From positions 2,846,650-2,910,649 of the forward strand of contig NC_033794.1 in assembly GCF_001876935.1 (NCBI RefSeq): a stretch of DNA of 64,000 nt. The letters run 5' to 3'. This DNA is from Asparagus officinalis (Eukaryota; Streptophyta; Magnoliopsida; Asparagales; Asparagaceae). Shown piece after piece: positions 44,536-54,600 of this stretch. Every line of letters starts with the position of its first letter. Position 1 is the first letter of the stretch. The notes beneath the pieces are model-generated. The model worked only from the letters and a program-made list of their open reading frames with translations, had not been told where the DNA came from and made no database searches. The translations under genes were made by a program, and so were the position numbers.

Positions 44536-46640
44536 ATGAACTCCCTCTCTCGGTCCATCGACGACGTGATCGACGAAATAACGCGGCTCCACCGCTCCCT
44601 CCCGTCCCGCCCAGCCATCGACGACGTCGACGCCGCCCTCGCCCTCCTCCGCGCCGTGGACCACGAGGAGAAAACCCGAATCGAAACCATAACCAAAGAA
44701 CAGCAGGAGTTGAGGAAAAATCTAGACCAGTTAGTTCCTGAGGAGTTGTTGGGAGTTCAGGAGCAGCTGCAGAGGAATCTGGTGGGGTTTCAGGGGAGAG
44801 AGCAGAAGAGGGAGGCTGTCAGGTTGCTCGATTTGGAGAACACTCATGTTGTTTTCGATCAGCTTGTGCAGAAGGCCGAGCGGTNNNNNNNNNNNNNNNN
44901 NAAGATGAAGAGGAGTATGGAGCTGAGGAGTATTAGGGATGATAAGGAGAAGGGGGAGGTGGCTGCCGTTAAACCCGCTGACGTTTCTGGTCAGTTTTCT
45001 CTACTCCATGGCTACTTTTAATCACAATCGTTTACTATTAAATAAATTATTATCGTTTATTTAGAATTTAGCTTTTATCTTAATTATTCATTATGTATTG
45101 CACTTGTTTCTAGTCATTCGAGACTAAAAAGTTCACATTGATTAAAAGTAGCGTTACACGTACTAATCTTCACTACTACGTACAGACGAATACTTATCCA
45201 CACAAAACTAATTACATGGTTTTGGATATTTTTTTTGGTCCTATAATTAAGTAATTTAAAAGTGTTCATAAATTTTAAAGTGTATGCATCATAATAAATG
45301 ATTTGAGTCATTAAAATAGATGGCGAAACATATATATATTTTCATATATAGGGAGGTACCAACATCTTTGCCACGAACGTATATTTGCATGCGTCAGCAT
45401 ATAATTTACATCATATGAAAGAAATCAAACATGAACACAAAACATAGATACCAACAAGAAGGACTTGGAAGAAAATTTCTTCGCATCAATTAAATCCATC
45501 GGTTTCATTGGACGCATGCAGGTGATGATCAAAGCGAAAAACTCAGCCTGATCAAATTCGCGTCTCTGATCGAGTCCAGCTTCAAGACGGGCACCAGGGT
45601 CCTCAACCTCTCAAACAAGCTCATGGACCAGGTCGACTGGCTCCCCGCCTCCATATCCAAACTCTCCACTCTCGTAACCCTCAACCTCTCAGACAACCAG
45701 CTCTCTGGGCTACCGACATCCATAGGGTCTCTCCCCTCCCTGAAGAACCTGGACCTCCACTGCAATCGTCTAATCGACGTCCCCAGCTCCATCGGCGGTC
45801 TCCTCAACCTCCTAACCCTGGACCTGAAAGGCAACCAGTTGACCTCCATACCCACCACATTGTCCCACCTAACGAACCTCGTCGAACTTGACCTGAGTTC
45901 GAACAGGATCAGCATGATCCCAGACTCGATCGGAAGCCTGGCCAGCCTGAAGAAACTAAACATCGACGCGAACAACGTCGAAGAGCTCCCGCACACCATC
46001 GGCCACTGCGTATCGCTCGTTGAGCTCCGCGCAGACTATAACCGTCTGAAGGGGCTTCCGGAAGTCAGGTACAACAACATAAAGAGCCTGCCAACGACGA
46101 TGGCTTCGTTACGGAAGCTGAAGGAGCTCGACGCGAGCTTCAACGAGCTGGAGCATGTTCCGGAGAGCCTGTGCCTGGCGACGACGATCGTGAAGCTGAA
46201 CGTCAGTAACAATTTTGCGGACATGAGGGCGTTGCCGAGGTCGATCGGCAATTTGGAAATGTTGGAGGAGTTGGACGTAAGCAATAATCAGATCAGGGCC
46301 TTGCCGGATTCTTTCGGGATGCTGTCGCATTTGAGGGTGCTTAGACTGGAGGAGAACCCGTTGAAGGTGCCACCCAAGCATATCGCTAAGATGGAGGCGC
46401 AGGCAAATACAGTTTATGTTTTGGGCTTTTCTGACAATTATCCGTTTAACTGTGTTTTCGTTTTCTTATAAGTAATAATAAATTATAATGCAGGCTGTTG
46501 TGGAGTATATGGGCGAATTTGTTGCCAAAAAGGCGATTAAGTTGCAGCCATTGAAGGCCACGGAGAGCTGTTCAAAGCTCTGCTTCTTCTCCAGAGCTAA
46601 CAAAAGGAAACATGATGACTTGGACTACAGAAGATCCTGA
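44536..46640 (+). CDS. PIRL: Plant intracellular Ras-group-related LRR protein (PIRL)
   Basis: Three exons: 44536-44989, 45522-46402, 46494-46640. Total 493 codons plus stop, counting 17 unknown bases. The N-terminal region (residues 1-150) starts with SLSRSIDDVIDEITRLHRSLP and is a predicted helical/coiled-coil segment. Residues about 170-440 are 23-residue LRRs of the Ras/SHOC2-related type (LxxLDLxxNxLxxLPxxI). The conserved DYNRLKGLP, RYNNIKSLPTTM and NNFADMRALPRSIGNLEML stretches point to the PIRL4/PIRL5 subgroup. A short Lys-rich tail ends the protein. Intron 1 is GT-AG; intron 2 is GC-AG. One LRR is short: GLPE runs directly into VRYNN, about a dozen residues fewer than the family pattern. 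PIRLs are cytosolic proteins without kinase or transmembrane parts. Confidence 0.88.
44885..44901. other. Run of 17 unknown bases (assembly gap)
   Basis: Seventeen Ns in PIRL exon 1. The reading frame is the same on both sides, so the gap size is compatible with the real sequence length only if that is 17 or differs by multiples of three. Confidence 0.98.
46403..46493 (+). other. GC-AG intron 2 of the PIRL gene
   Basis: Exon 2 ends ...GAGGCGCAG followed by GCAAAT, and the intron ends ATGCAG. This is the only border that joins MEAQ to AVVEYMGEF in frame, as the family requires. The GC donor is a known minor class of U2 introns. Confidence 0.8.
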
Positions 46641-46746
46641 GACTTGTATATTATGTGTTCAATCCTAAATGTGTCGATATTGGGACTCGGATGTAATACC
46701 TTTTTCTTCCAGTACTAAACTTGATTTTACTTGTCTAAGTGACCTA

Positions 46747-47546
46747 TGTTGTGCACGGCGGAAGCTCGAAACCATACGACAAGAACAAGAAATAAATCAT
46801 AACCAATAAGCCAAAACACAATACCACAGCAAGACAAACGAATTTTAAGAGGTTCGGCAAGTTGCCTACGTCCACGGGGCAAGAAGGGGGAGTTCTTACT
46901 ATTATAAATCAAGAGAATACAAATAGGGTTACAAATCTCACCAATTAAACCCTAAAACAAAGCATCTAGATCTCTCACAAATCTCCCACAATTGGATGCA
47001 GCAATTCTCTCTCAAAGACTGCTCAAAACGTCCTTGCTTTAACCCTAATTAACAAAGATTAGGATTATATATCAGCTTCAAAACAAACCGGGTCAAATAA
47101 CTAACCTAACTTCAAACCGCACACGAGGTCGACCGTGCGGTCGACGCGACACCTGCGCGGTCGACTGCCCGATCGACTGCGCCCAAACGACAGAGAAGAA
47201 ATCGCTACAGGGTATCACGGTCGACCGTGACCTGCGACCAAATCTCATCCCGAGACCAAAAACACCTACAGGGTCCGCGCGTCGACCATGGCAGTCGACC
47301 GCCTTCAGCTCTAGATTATTCCTGACCCTCGTGCACATTTGCGGTCGACCGCCGCTAACTTGCGGTCGACCGCCAGGCTGCCTGGCAGTTTCCTGGACTT
47401 TTCTTGATCTGTTTATTCTCGCGTGTTCGTCGATTCTTCAATTCTCCACCTCGACGAACGTTTCTACCAAAACTGAGCCAACACCAAATCATCCAAATGA
47501 CTCACTTGTTACGTCCAGGACGTCGTGAAAACACCCCATGACAACA
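46747..47546 (-). repeat. 3' LTR of copia-3
   Basis: Read on the minus strand it starts TGTTGTCATGGGG and ends GTGCACAACA (800 bp). Eight GTCGAC sites, mostly inside GCGGTCGACCGC-like palindromes, cluster at 47128-47370 in the U3 part. Confidence 0.85.
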
Positions 47547-47707
47547 GACTCAATCCACAACAGTCGGGAACCCAAACGAGAGCTCAAACGATCTCCCCCC
47601 ATCGAAATCAACAAATCAAACCGGCTGCATCGAAAAGATTGCATACGTATCCTCTTGCCCAATGAATCAAGCCAAATGTAGTTCACCCAAATGGCCTCCA
47701 AAGGCCC

Positions 47708-49904
47708 TCAACACTGAAGAATGTTTAATAGCTTCAAACAATGACCAAATTTTACATCTGAAATAACTTTGGTCAACATATCTGCAGGGTTGTCCTTCGT
47801 GTGGATCTTCTCCAATATGACATCTCCATCATCTAAAACGTCACGAACAAAATGAAATCTAACATCAATGTGCTTCATGCGTGTATGATAAACCTGGTTC
47901 TTCGTCAAATAGATAGCTAACATGCTATCACAATATACCCTAATGGTCTCCTGTGCAATCCCCAAGTCCTCCAATAAACCACGCAACCGTAAAGCCTCAT
48001 TAACAGCTTCAGTCGCCGACATATACTCCACCTCTATAGTAGAGAGAGCTACTGTAGACTGAAGTATATATCTCTAATATACCGGTGCTCCTGTCAATGT
48101 AAACACATATCCTAAAGTAGACCGGCGCTTGTTGAGATCTCCAGCATAGTCTAAATCCACTTAACCAATACAATCCTGCACATTCTTCTCATCCTTCTCG
48201 AATACCAAACCAACATCCACGATGCCTCTAACATACGATAGAATCCACTTCACAGCCTCCCAATGACCCTTCCCGGGGTCGTGCATGTATCTCGATACCA
48301 TGCTCACGGTCTGTGACAAATCTGGCCTCGTACACACCATCGCATACATCAAGCTACCCACTACACTGGCATATGGAACCTTCAACATATAATCTTTATG
48401 CTTAACTGAAACATGTGACATACTAGTTGAAAACTTGAGGTGAGGAGCTAATGGAGTGCTGACTGCTTTTGCATTACCATCAAAACTGAATTTCTTCAAC
48501 ATCTTCTGCAAATAACTCTTCTGTGTAAGCTTCAATCTCCCCTTCATCCTGTCTCTCTTGATCTCCATACCCAATATCTTTTTTGCTTCTCCAAGATCCT
48601 TCATCTCGAACTCGGATGACAACTCCTTTTTTAACTTTCGAATAGCCGAAGAATTCCTGAAAGCAATAAGCATATCGTCAATGTATAAAAACAAATATAT
48701 GTGCTCACCATCCTGTAGCTTGTGCATGTAAACATATGGATCATATATACCCCTGGCTAATCATGAAGTTGTTGAATCTCTTATACCACTGTCGTGGTGA
48801 TTGCTTCAATCCATAAAGAGACTTCTTCAGCTTGCAAACCAAATCTTCTTTTCCTGCAACTTTGAATTCCAAGTGTTGTGTCATGTAGACCTTCTCATCT
48901 AAATCTCCGTGTAGAAAGGCTATCTTCACATCCATCTGGACCAAATCTAAATCTAGCTGTGCCACTAATGTCAACAAAATCCTAATCGATGAATGCTTCA
49001 CAACAGGTAAAAATATATCGTTGTAATCAATGCCCTCAAGCTGTGCATATCCCTTGACAACCAATCTGGTTTTGAACTAAATGTTCTCAATAGAAGATTC
49101 CTCTTTCTTCGCATATACCCACTTGCAACTAATAACTTTCTTATCCTTAGGTAGTCTTATAAGTTCACAAGTGTCGTTCTTCTGAAGAGATTGCATCTCT
49201 TCCTCCATAGCTTCCCTCTACCTGATCGAATTGGGTCTAGACTCTGCCTTCCTGAATGTAGATGGAACCATATCATCAATGATCTCCACTGATAATGCAT
49301 ATGCGACTATGACATTGTTATACCTAGTTGACCAACGAATCACCCTTCTAGGTCTATTCGCTACAATAGACTCCTGAACATGACTCTACTCCTGAGTCTC
49401 ACAATCCACTATATTCTCTATCTGCCCGGCTATCATCTCATCTCCTCTCAGTGTCACATCTGTAGGAGCCTCGATGGACATAATACTATTTGGAATGGGT
49501 AGAGTCACATCATCCTCTACCTGTTATGATATCTCATTTGTCTAGTCTTCCTCCACCTGCTGAGGAACTTGAGGCATCATCATGTACGTCTCGTCAAATG
49601 TGACATCCTTGCTAATAATTATCTTCTTGTCCTGTGGATCCCATAACTTGAAGCATTTAACTTTATCTTTAAATCCCACAAAGACTGCTTTTCTCACCCT
49701 CAGATTCAATTTACTATCACTAACATGGTAATAAGCAGAACACCCAAATATCCAAAGTGACTCATAGTCACTAGCTATTGAACCATACCAACGCTCCAAA
49801 TGAGTCTTCCCCTGTATCGCAGTGCATGATAACCTATTCACGAGATGGCTCACATAAATTAATGCATCGGCCCAAAAAGATCTAGGCAATCCACTCTACG
49901 TTTG
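47708..49904 (-). pseudogene. copia-3 pol fragment (integrase end, RT, RNase H)
   Basis: From high to low coordinates: integrase C-terminal zone with SFWADALIYVSHLVNRL (near 49885), a degenerate linker, RT with QMDVKIAFLHGDLDEKVYM (near 48925) and YIDDMLIAF (near 48680), RNase H with TEAVNEALRLRGLLEDLGI (near 47990), and a C-terminal HTKDNPADMLTK. Several in-frame stops (one next to VDLDYA near 48160) and frame changes make it non-functional. RT motif A is present here, in contrast to copia-2. Confidence 0.87.
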
Positions 49905-50330
49905 TTTTCAGCAAAAGTTGGTTTTGTTGAGGAATTCATTATATCTTCAGTCGATTACAATAAATTCAAAGGAATAGTCTTTTTATAAGACCTTTTTTAC
50001 ACAACAATGTAAAAATTACAATCTTTGAGAAAATAACACAAAAATCGACTATCGATTCTTGTTTTTTTGTGGGACTTTGCCTGTGTCGGGAACGCTTTGG
50101 TTAATGGACCGCCGAATCACAGATCGTGAAGGGGGTTTATGATTCTTTCTTCGTTTATCGAAGTGAGAATTTAAAACGATATCTTATCAAAGTAAGATAG
50201 TCGTTCTTCTTGAAATCAAGTCAAAGCTCGAATCTCAAGGAATCACACCAAACTCAAGTCTGCTCTCTCTCTCTGCTCTGGATTGCTCGAAAATATGCTC
50301 GATCCTCGTCAGAAATGACCCTAGGGGGGG

Positions 50331-50338
50331 TATTTATA
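50331..50338 (-). promoter_or_regulatory. TATA box of the Tat LTR (minus strand)
   Basis: GCTATAAATACC on the minus strand, placed about 420 bp before the LTR end and followed by a GA-rich leader. Suits the genomic RNA promoter. Confidence 0.6.
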
Positions 50339-50390
50339 GCCTCTGGGGTCTGTAACTGCAAAAAACTCAACAATAGACTGAATTAGTACG

Positions 50391-50703
50391 GCGAGACAGT
50401 GTTTACTGTCTCGGCGGGTGAGATAGTGTTTGCTGTCTCGGCCCGTGAGACAGTAAATGTTGTCTCGGAAAAGGCATCTTTTTGGCAGTTTTTAACTGCC
50501 TTACCACGTTTCAAACTCAATTATTTTGGCAGTTATTCACGTGATTTTTGCCCACGATGTTTCCCACGTCCCTTGGCAGTTAATGGACACGTGTAGGGCA
50601 GTTACAAAGGTAGTTTTTGACCATTTCAACACTGTCTCGCTGGCGAGACAGCAAAGTCTGTCTCGCTGGCGAGACAGCAAAGTCTGTCTCGCTTGTGAGA
50701 CAA
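50391..50703. repeat. Array of GAGACAG / CTGTCTC palindromes in LTR U3
   Basis: Two clusters (50391-50468 and 50631-50703) hold at least nine half-sites. They include two exact copies of a 24-bp unit with CTGTCTCGCTGGCGAGACAG, a near-perfect palindrome. A third cluster lies at 51201-51251. The array is just upstream of the minus-strand TATA box. Confidence 0.9.
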
Positions 50704-51200
50704 TTCATACCTGTCTTGATTTTCCAAAAAACAGTATGAGATCAATTCTTGTTTGGGATACCATTAGCATTTTTTGACGCCTACAGATACCCCCTCCAAA
50801 GTATTCCAAACGTATTCTTTTATAGAAGAGTCTGGGATACTTTGGATAAGATAGATTTTACTTACGACCCCTTCAATGCTTGGTTGAGTAGATCGTGTAG
50901 AAGAATCTGTAAAATGGCTTCGGCTCTTGATCTCTTCATCCATTAGTCTATTCAGTTCTTTGTAGAATAGCTAATACTTCTCCGGCACTGTGTTTATCGC
51001 TCGACCGTTGTTGAGATCTTGAATTGAAGTTGGTATTTCCAGATTGATGCTTGTTTGTCTCTCGAGAGTTCGTCAGGTTATCCTTAAGAATATCAAGAGT
51101 AATATTCTCCAAAAACTTCCCGTCGAATGTAGGAAAACAGTTTAGACTCGTGTACCCATTGGAGTATTCATACGTATCAAAACGACAAGATATCACCTAT

Positions 51201-51274
51201 GCGAGACAGCTCATACTGCCTCATAATGCGAGGCAGTATATGCTGTCTCGCACAGCGAAGTCGGGGCTATAAAA
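51201..51274 (+). promoter_or_regulatory. Plus-strand promoter for the antisense PMD gene
   Basis: TATAAAA at 51268-51274 is preceded by four more GAGACAG-type half-sites (51201-51251) and followed by a leader starting near 51300. It lies inside the LTR, opposite in direction to the genomic RNA promoter. Confidence 0.55.
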
Positions 51275-51455
51275 CCTCGACTTAGGGTTTTTTAGGGCTT
51301 TTTTACATCGGGTTTGAAGCGATTTTTTGGCGATTCTCCAGCGATTTTCCGACTTTTTTCTGCAAGTTCTCGGCTTCCCTTTGTTATCTTTGTTTCTGAT
51401 TTGGGTGGGTTTGTTGTTTGGAGGCAATTTCACTCGGATTTTGAAGGTTTGTTCA

Positions 51456-51467
51456 CCCTCTTTCTTT
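51456..51467 (-). promoter_or_regulatory. Polypurine tract of the Tat element
   Basis: On the minus strand AAAGAAAGAGGG, directly followed by TG of the LTR. This is the usual primer for plus-strand DNA synthesis. Confidence 0.65.
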
Positions 51468-51608
51468 AAAATCTCAACTTTCCTTGACTGTGACTCTGCA
51501 TGCAATGTTTCTGGCGCATATTGTGATATATTTGATGTTATCCTTGTCGATTCTGAACCCAAAACCCTAATTTTCTCATTGGGTTTTGACAGGTAGCATA
51601 TTTCCATC

Positions 51609-54600
51609 ATGTCGCCGCGTAGATCTCGAGGTTCCTGAGGCCGTTCGACTGCTCAGTCCCCTGAAGAGGCTGGTCCCGTTGCCGTTTCATATGGGGGTAT
51701 ATTTCTTTCGTCCTTTCGTAATTTTAAATACTGTATTTTCGTCAACTTCATATATATATGTACCTATCTTTGCATGCAGATCCTCGTTTGTATCCTTTGA
51801 GATACCTTCGAGAAGAGCCGGTATCCTCCTTTGAGGGGATCGACGCTTAAAAGTGTTTGTTTTGCTTGGACAAAACACACTTCATAATACACAGGGGCGA
51901 TTTCATATCATCCCACATGTATTGAAAGATTTTGGTATGCCGTTATAATGCCCATGCATAGTAAAGCATATCCCTTTTATACATGTGGTAGATGGAAAAT
52001 CGTCACGCCTGTTGTGTGGTAGCGACTATATTTTATGGATTAAGATATACCGCTTTCTCTAAAATTTTAGGACTATTCTTACACAATTTATGTGTATATT
52101 TTCTTTACCAGTCCAATTTCCTTCTACCACCTTTATTGCTGATGCGGTTACGGGTCAGAGTAGCGTTACCCACTCTTATTATGAGGGGCTCCCGTTAATT
52201 GAATCCTCTCCCCAGTTCAAATCTGACTATAGCGAAGGGGCTAGAGAGTTGATCCGGCGCGGTAGTTGTCGTGTTTTGCGACGGTTAATCACGGATGCAA
52301 CCTTGATTTCAGAACAAGACTCGAATCAATGTATAAGGAAGCCGGATTTCTTGTTTGGTGATTCGGTAAAAGATCCAGAGATTGTTTTCTGCAAGTCTGC
52401 GCAATGGTTGCATCAAAGCGGGTCTTCATTTTCATATCTACCTTGGATTCCTCGGGAGCATTCGCTGTTGAAGTTCAGGAATTTATCCGTTAGCCGTGAA
52501 ATGTTCTGGAGATTAACTGAAAATCACGAGCGCATTCATTGCGGTTTAATTGGGAAAGAAGCTACTCCAGGTTCCAGTGAAAGAGCCTCTGTACGTGGAC
52601 TTCATCCAGGCATCTTAGGTCAGGACAATATTCCGCAGAATGAAACGACAGCACAGGCAAACATTGTGAAGCATCGTTTAGCTGCAGTGAAGAAGAAACT
52701 ATCCAACCAGAACTTCAGATGCTATGGATGGGTCCATTATTTTGGAGACAAGTGGTGGTGGACCAGAATGACTAAATACGTGTTGAACCGTTGGGGGCGA
52801 GAGTTAGCAGAACTAAGGTTGGAAGTCCCAATCCGTGCCACCATGTATGGTCTGCAGATCAGTGTGGGTCATTTCCTCTATCTATTCAATATTTATAACA
52901 CTGACACCAACACATTCTTCACCAAGAATGGAGAGCTCGGGTTACCACTGCACGAAATGATGAAGGTGTCTGGTTTGCCCATAGGCGATGTTCCATATCA
53001 AGAATTATTTCCCACCACCAGTCAGCTGAACAAGATGAAAGGTCGGTCAATCGTGACCCATGACACTCTATGGGAACTGACTTGTCATTATCACATAGCC
53101 ATGGCTGAGATGGATACTAAAGCTAGGAAGAAATCTCCCCAGATTAGTCTAAAACAATTCGCCGATTACTTGTTCAAGAACCTAGATAATCGTTCGGAAA
53201 ACGTGTGCGGACTATCTCCTTTGACTCCGAATGAAATTAATCGGCTGTTAGAGAAAACGAACGCACAGTCTTACACCTCTCACTCAGAAGTCGGATTCCC
53301 GCATGGGACTAAATTCCGTTCTTATCTGTGGCAAGCTGGTGTTCCGATTCGCCCCAATACTCTGCTGGCTGGTTATTTGGCTTTATGGCTGAAGAGATGT
53401 GTAGTTCCCCACCAGTCGTCTGATGCTATGCCAATGGAAGTGTTGTATCCAGCCGTCCAGTTGGCTACGGGTCGCAAATTATCCTTGCTTCCTGCTATGG
53501 TGACGGCTATTCACAGTGGATTACGGCAATTAGTTTTCGTATTCACACAGGAGAAAAAGAAATCTTCTGCCAGCATATCCGCTCCGAAGCTAGAATTACC
53601 CTATACATATTTGATGACATGGTTGGTTCTTCACCGGCCAGATTTAATGGAGGCCCCTGAGACGGTGGATCCTAGTCTTCCTCTTTTACAGACCCTTGAA
53701 GGTTGCAAATGGGTCAAACATCGATGGCCGGACATCACAAGGCAGTTCAAAATTCACAAGTGTTGGGAATTCTTCCCCTGCTTCCCTCAGTTCTCCGGTA
53801 CCTACAACACGACCTTATTGGATGCTGAAGACCCAAGGCAGAATCGCACCATCTTGGATGTCGGGTGCTTCAGATGGTTGATGAACATTCGACCTGGATA
53901 TCTATTGTTCAGGGTAAGAGACGTTTGTCACATTGAACACTATCTTCCATGTCGATTTGCTCGTCAATTCGGCTATGACCAAATATATGTCGACAACCCG
54001 AATCGTCACCTTAGCTTTCGAGGTGCACTTATCGACGGCGCGAGAGCTTGGTTTTGGAGTATTGCCGGCTGCACCGGCGCTGAATTTGATCTCCCTTTAG
54101 AAGTGGCACCTTTACGAATGACCTTTCTATATTGCAAGTGGTTGATAGCCTCCAATATCGTCACTCGACGTAGGAGAATATCAGACTCAGAGGACGAGGC
54201 AGCTCCACGACAAGCAACAGAAGTGATTCGTGAAACTGTGATGTCGCCCCGAGGAAAAGAGGCTGCTAAATCATCGAGGAAAGGAAAGGAACCAGCCCGC
54301 CTAACGGATAGTGAAGAAGAGTTTGATAGTGAAGCGACCGAAACTTCTGAAGGGGAAGGTGAAACTAGTTCAAGTTCTGAAGAGGCAACTGGTCTCCCTG
54401 ATTCTTTCTTTGAGAGGGGACTTGTAAAACCTTCCATCGCTCCTGCCCAACCGCAAGATGCTCCGAAAAGAAAGAGTCCCAACCGGATGACGGTAGAGGT
54501 CCTCAGCGGAGACGAAGAGGATGAAGAGGATACAGTGCCTCTTGCTCGTAGGCAAAGATCTCAATCTTCCATTCAGGCGCAAACTCAAGCTTCTCCTGGA

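Larger units (their letters stand above)
46747..49907 (-). mobile_element. Ty1/copia element on the minus strand, split by a gypsy insertion (copia-3)
   Basis: The 3' LTR is at 46747-47546. Upstream on the minus strand are RNase H, RT and the C-terminal part of integrase. At 49908 the sequence passes straight into the end of the gypsy LTR. The rest of copia-3 (integrase core, protease, gag, 5' LTR) is expected beyond the right edge of the window. It is related to copia-2: the segment after pol, with the GGGCAAGAGGATACGTA phrase, is shared. Confidence 0.85.
49908..51455 (-). repeat. 3' LTR of the Tat element
   Basis: On the minus strand it starts TGAACAAACC right after the purine tract, and ends GCTGAAAACA at the junction with copia-3 (1548 bp). 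A TATA box lies about 1.1 kb into it. The border call rests on the PPT-TG junction and on the abrupt switch to copia-3. The other LTR is not in view for comparison. Confidence 0.65.

Noticed and set aside
46747..49907. Copia-3 as a 5'-truncated element
   Set aside because: The break coincides with the end of the Tat LTR, so interruption by insertion is the better explanation.
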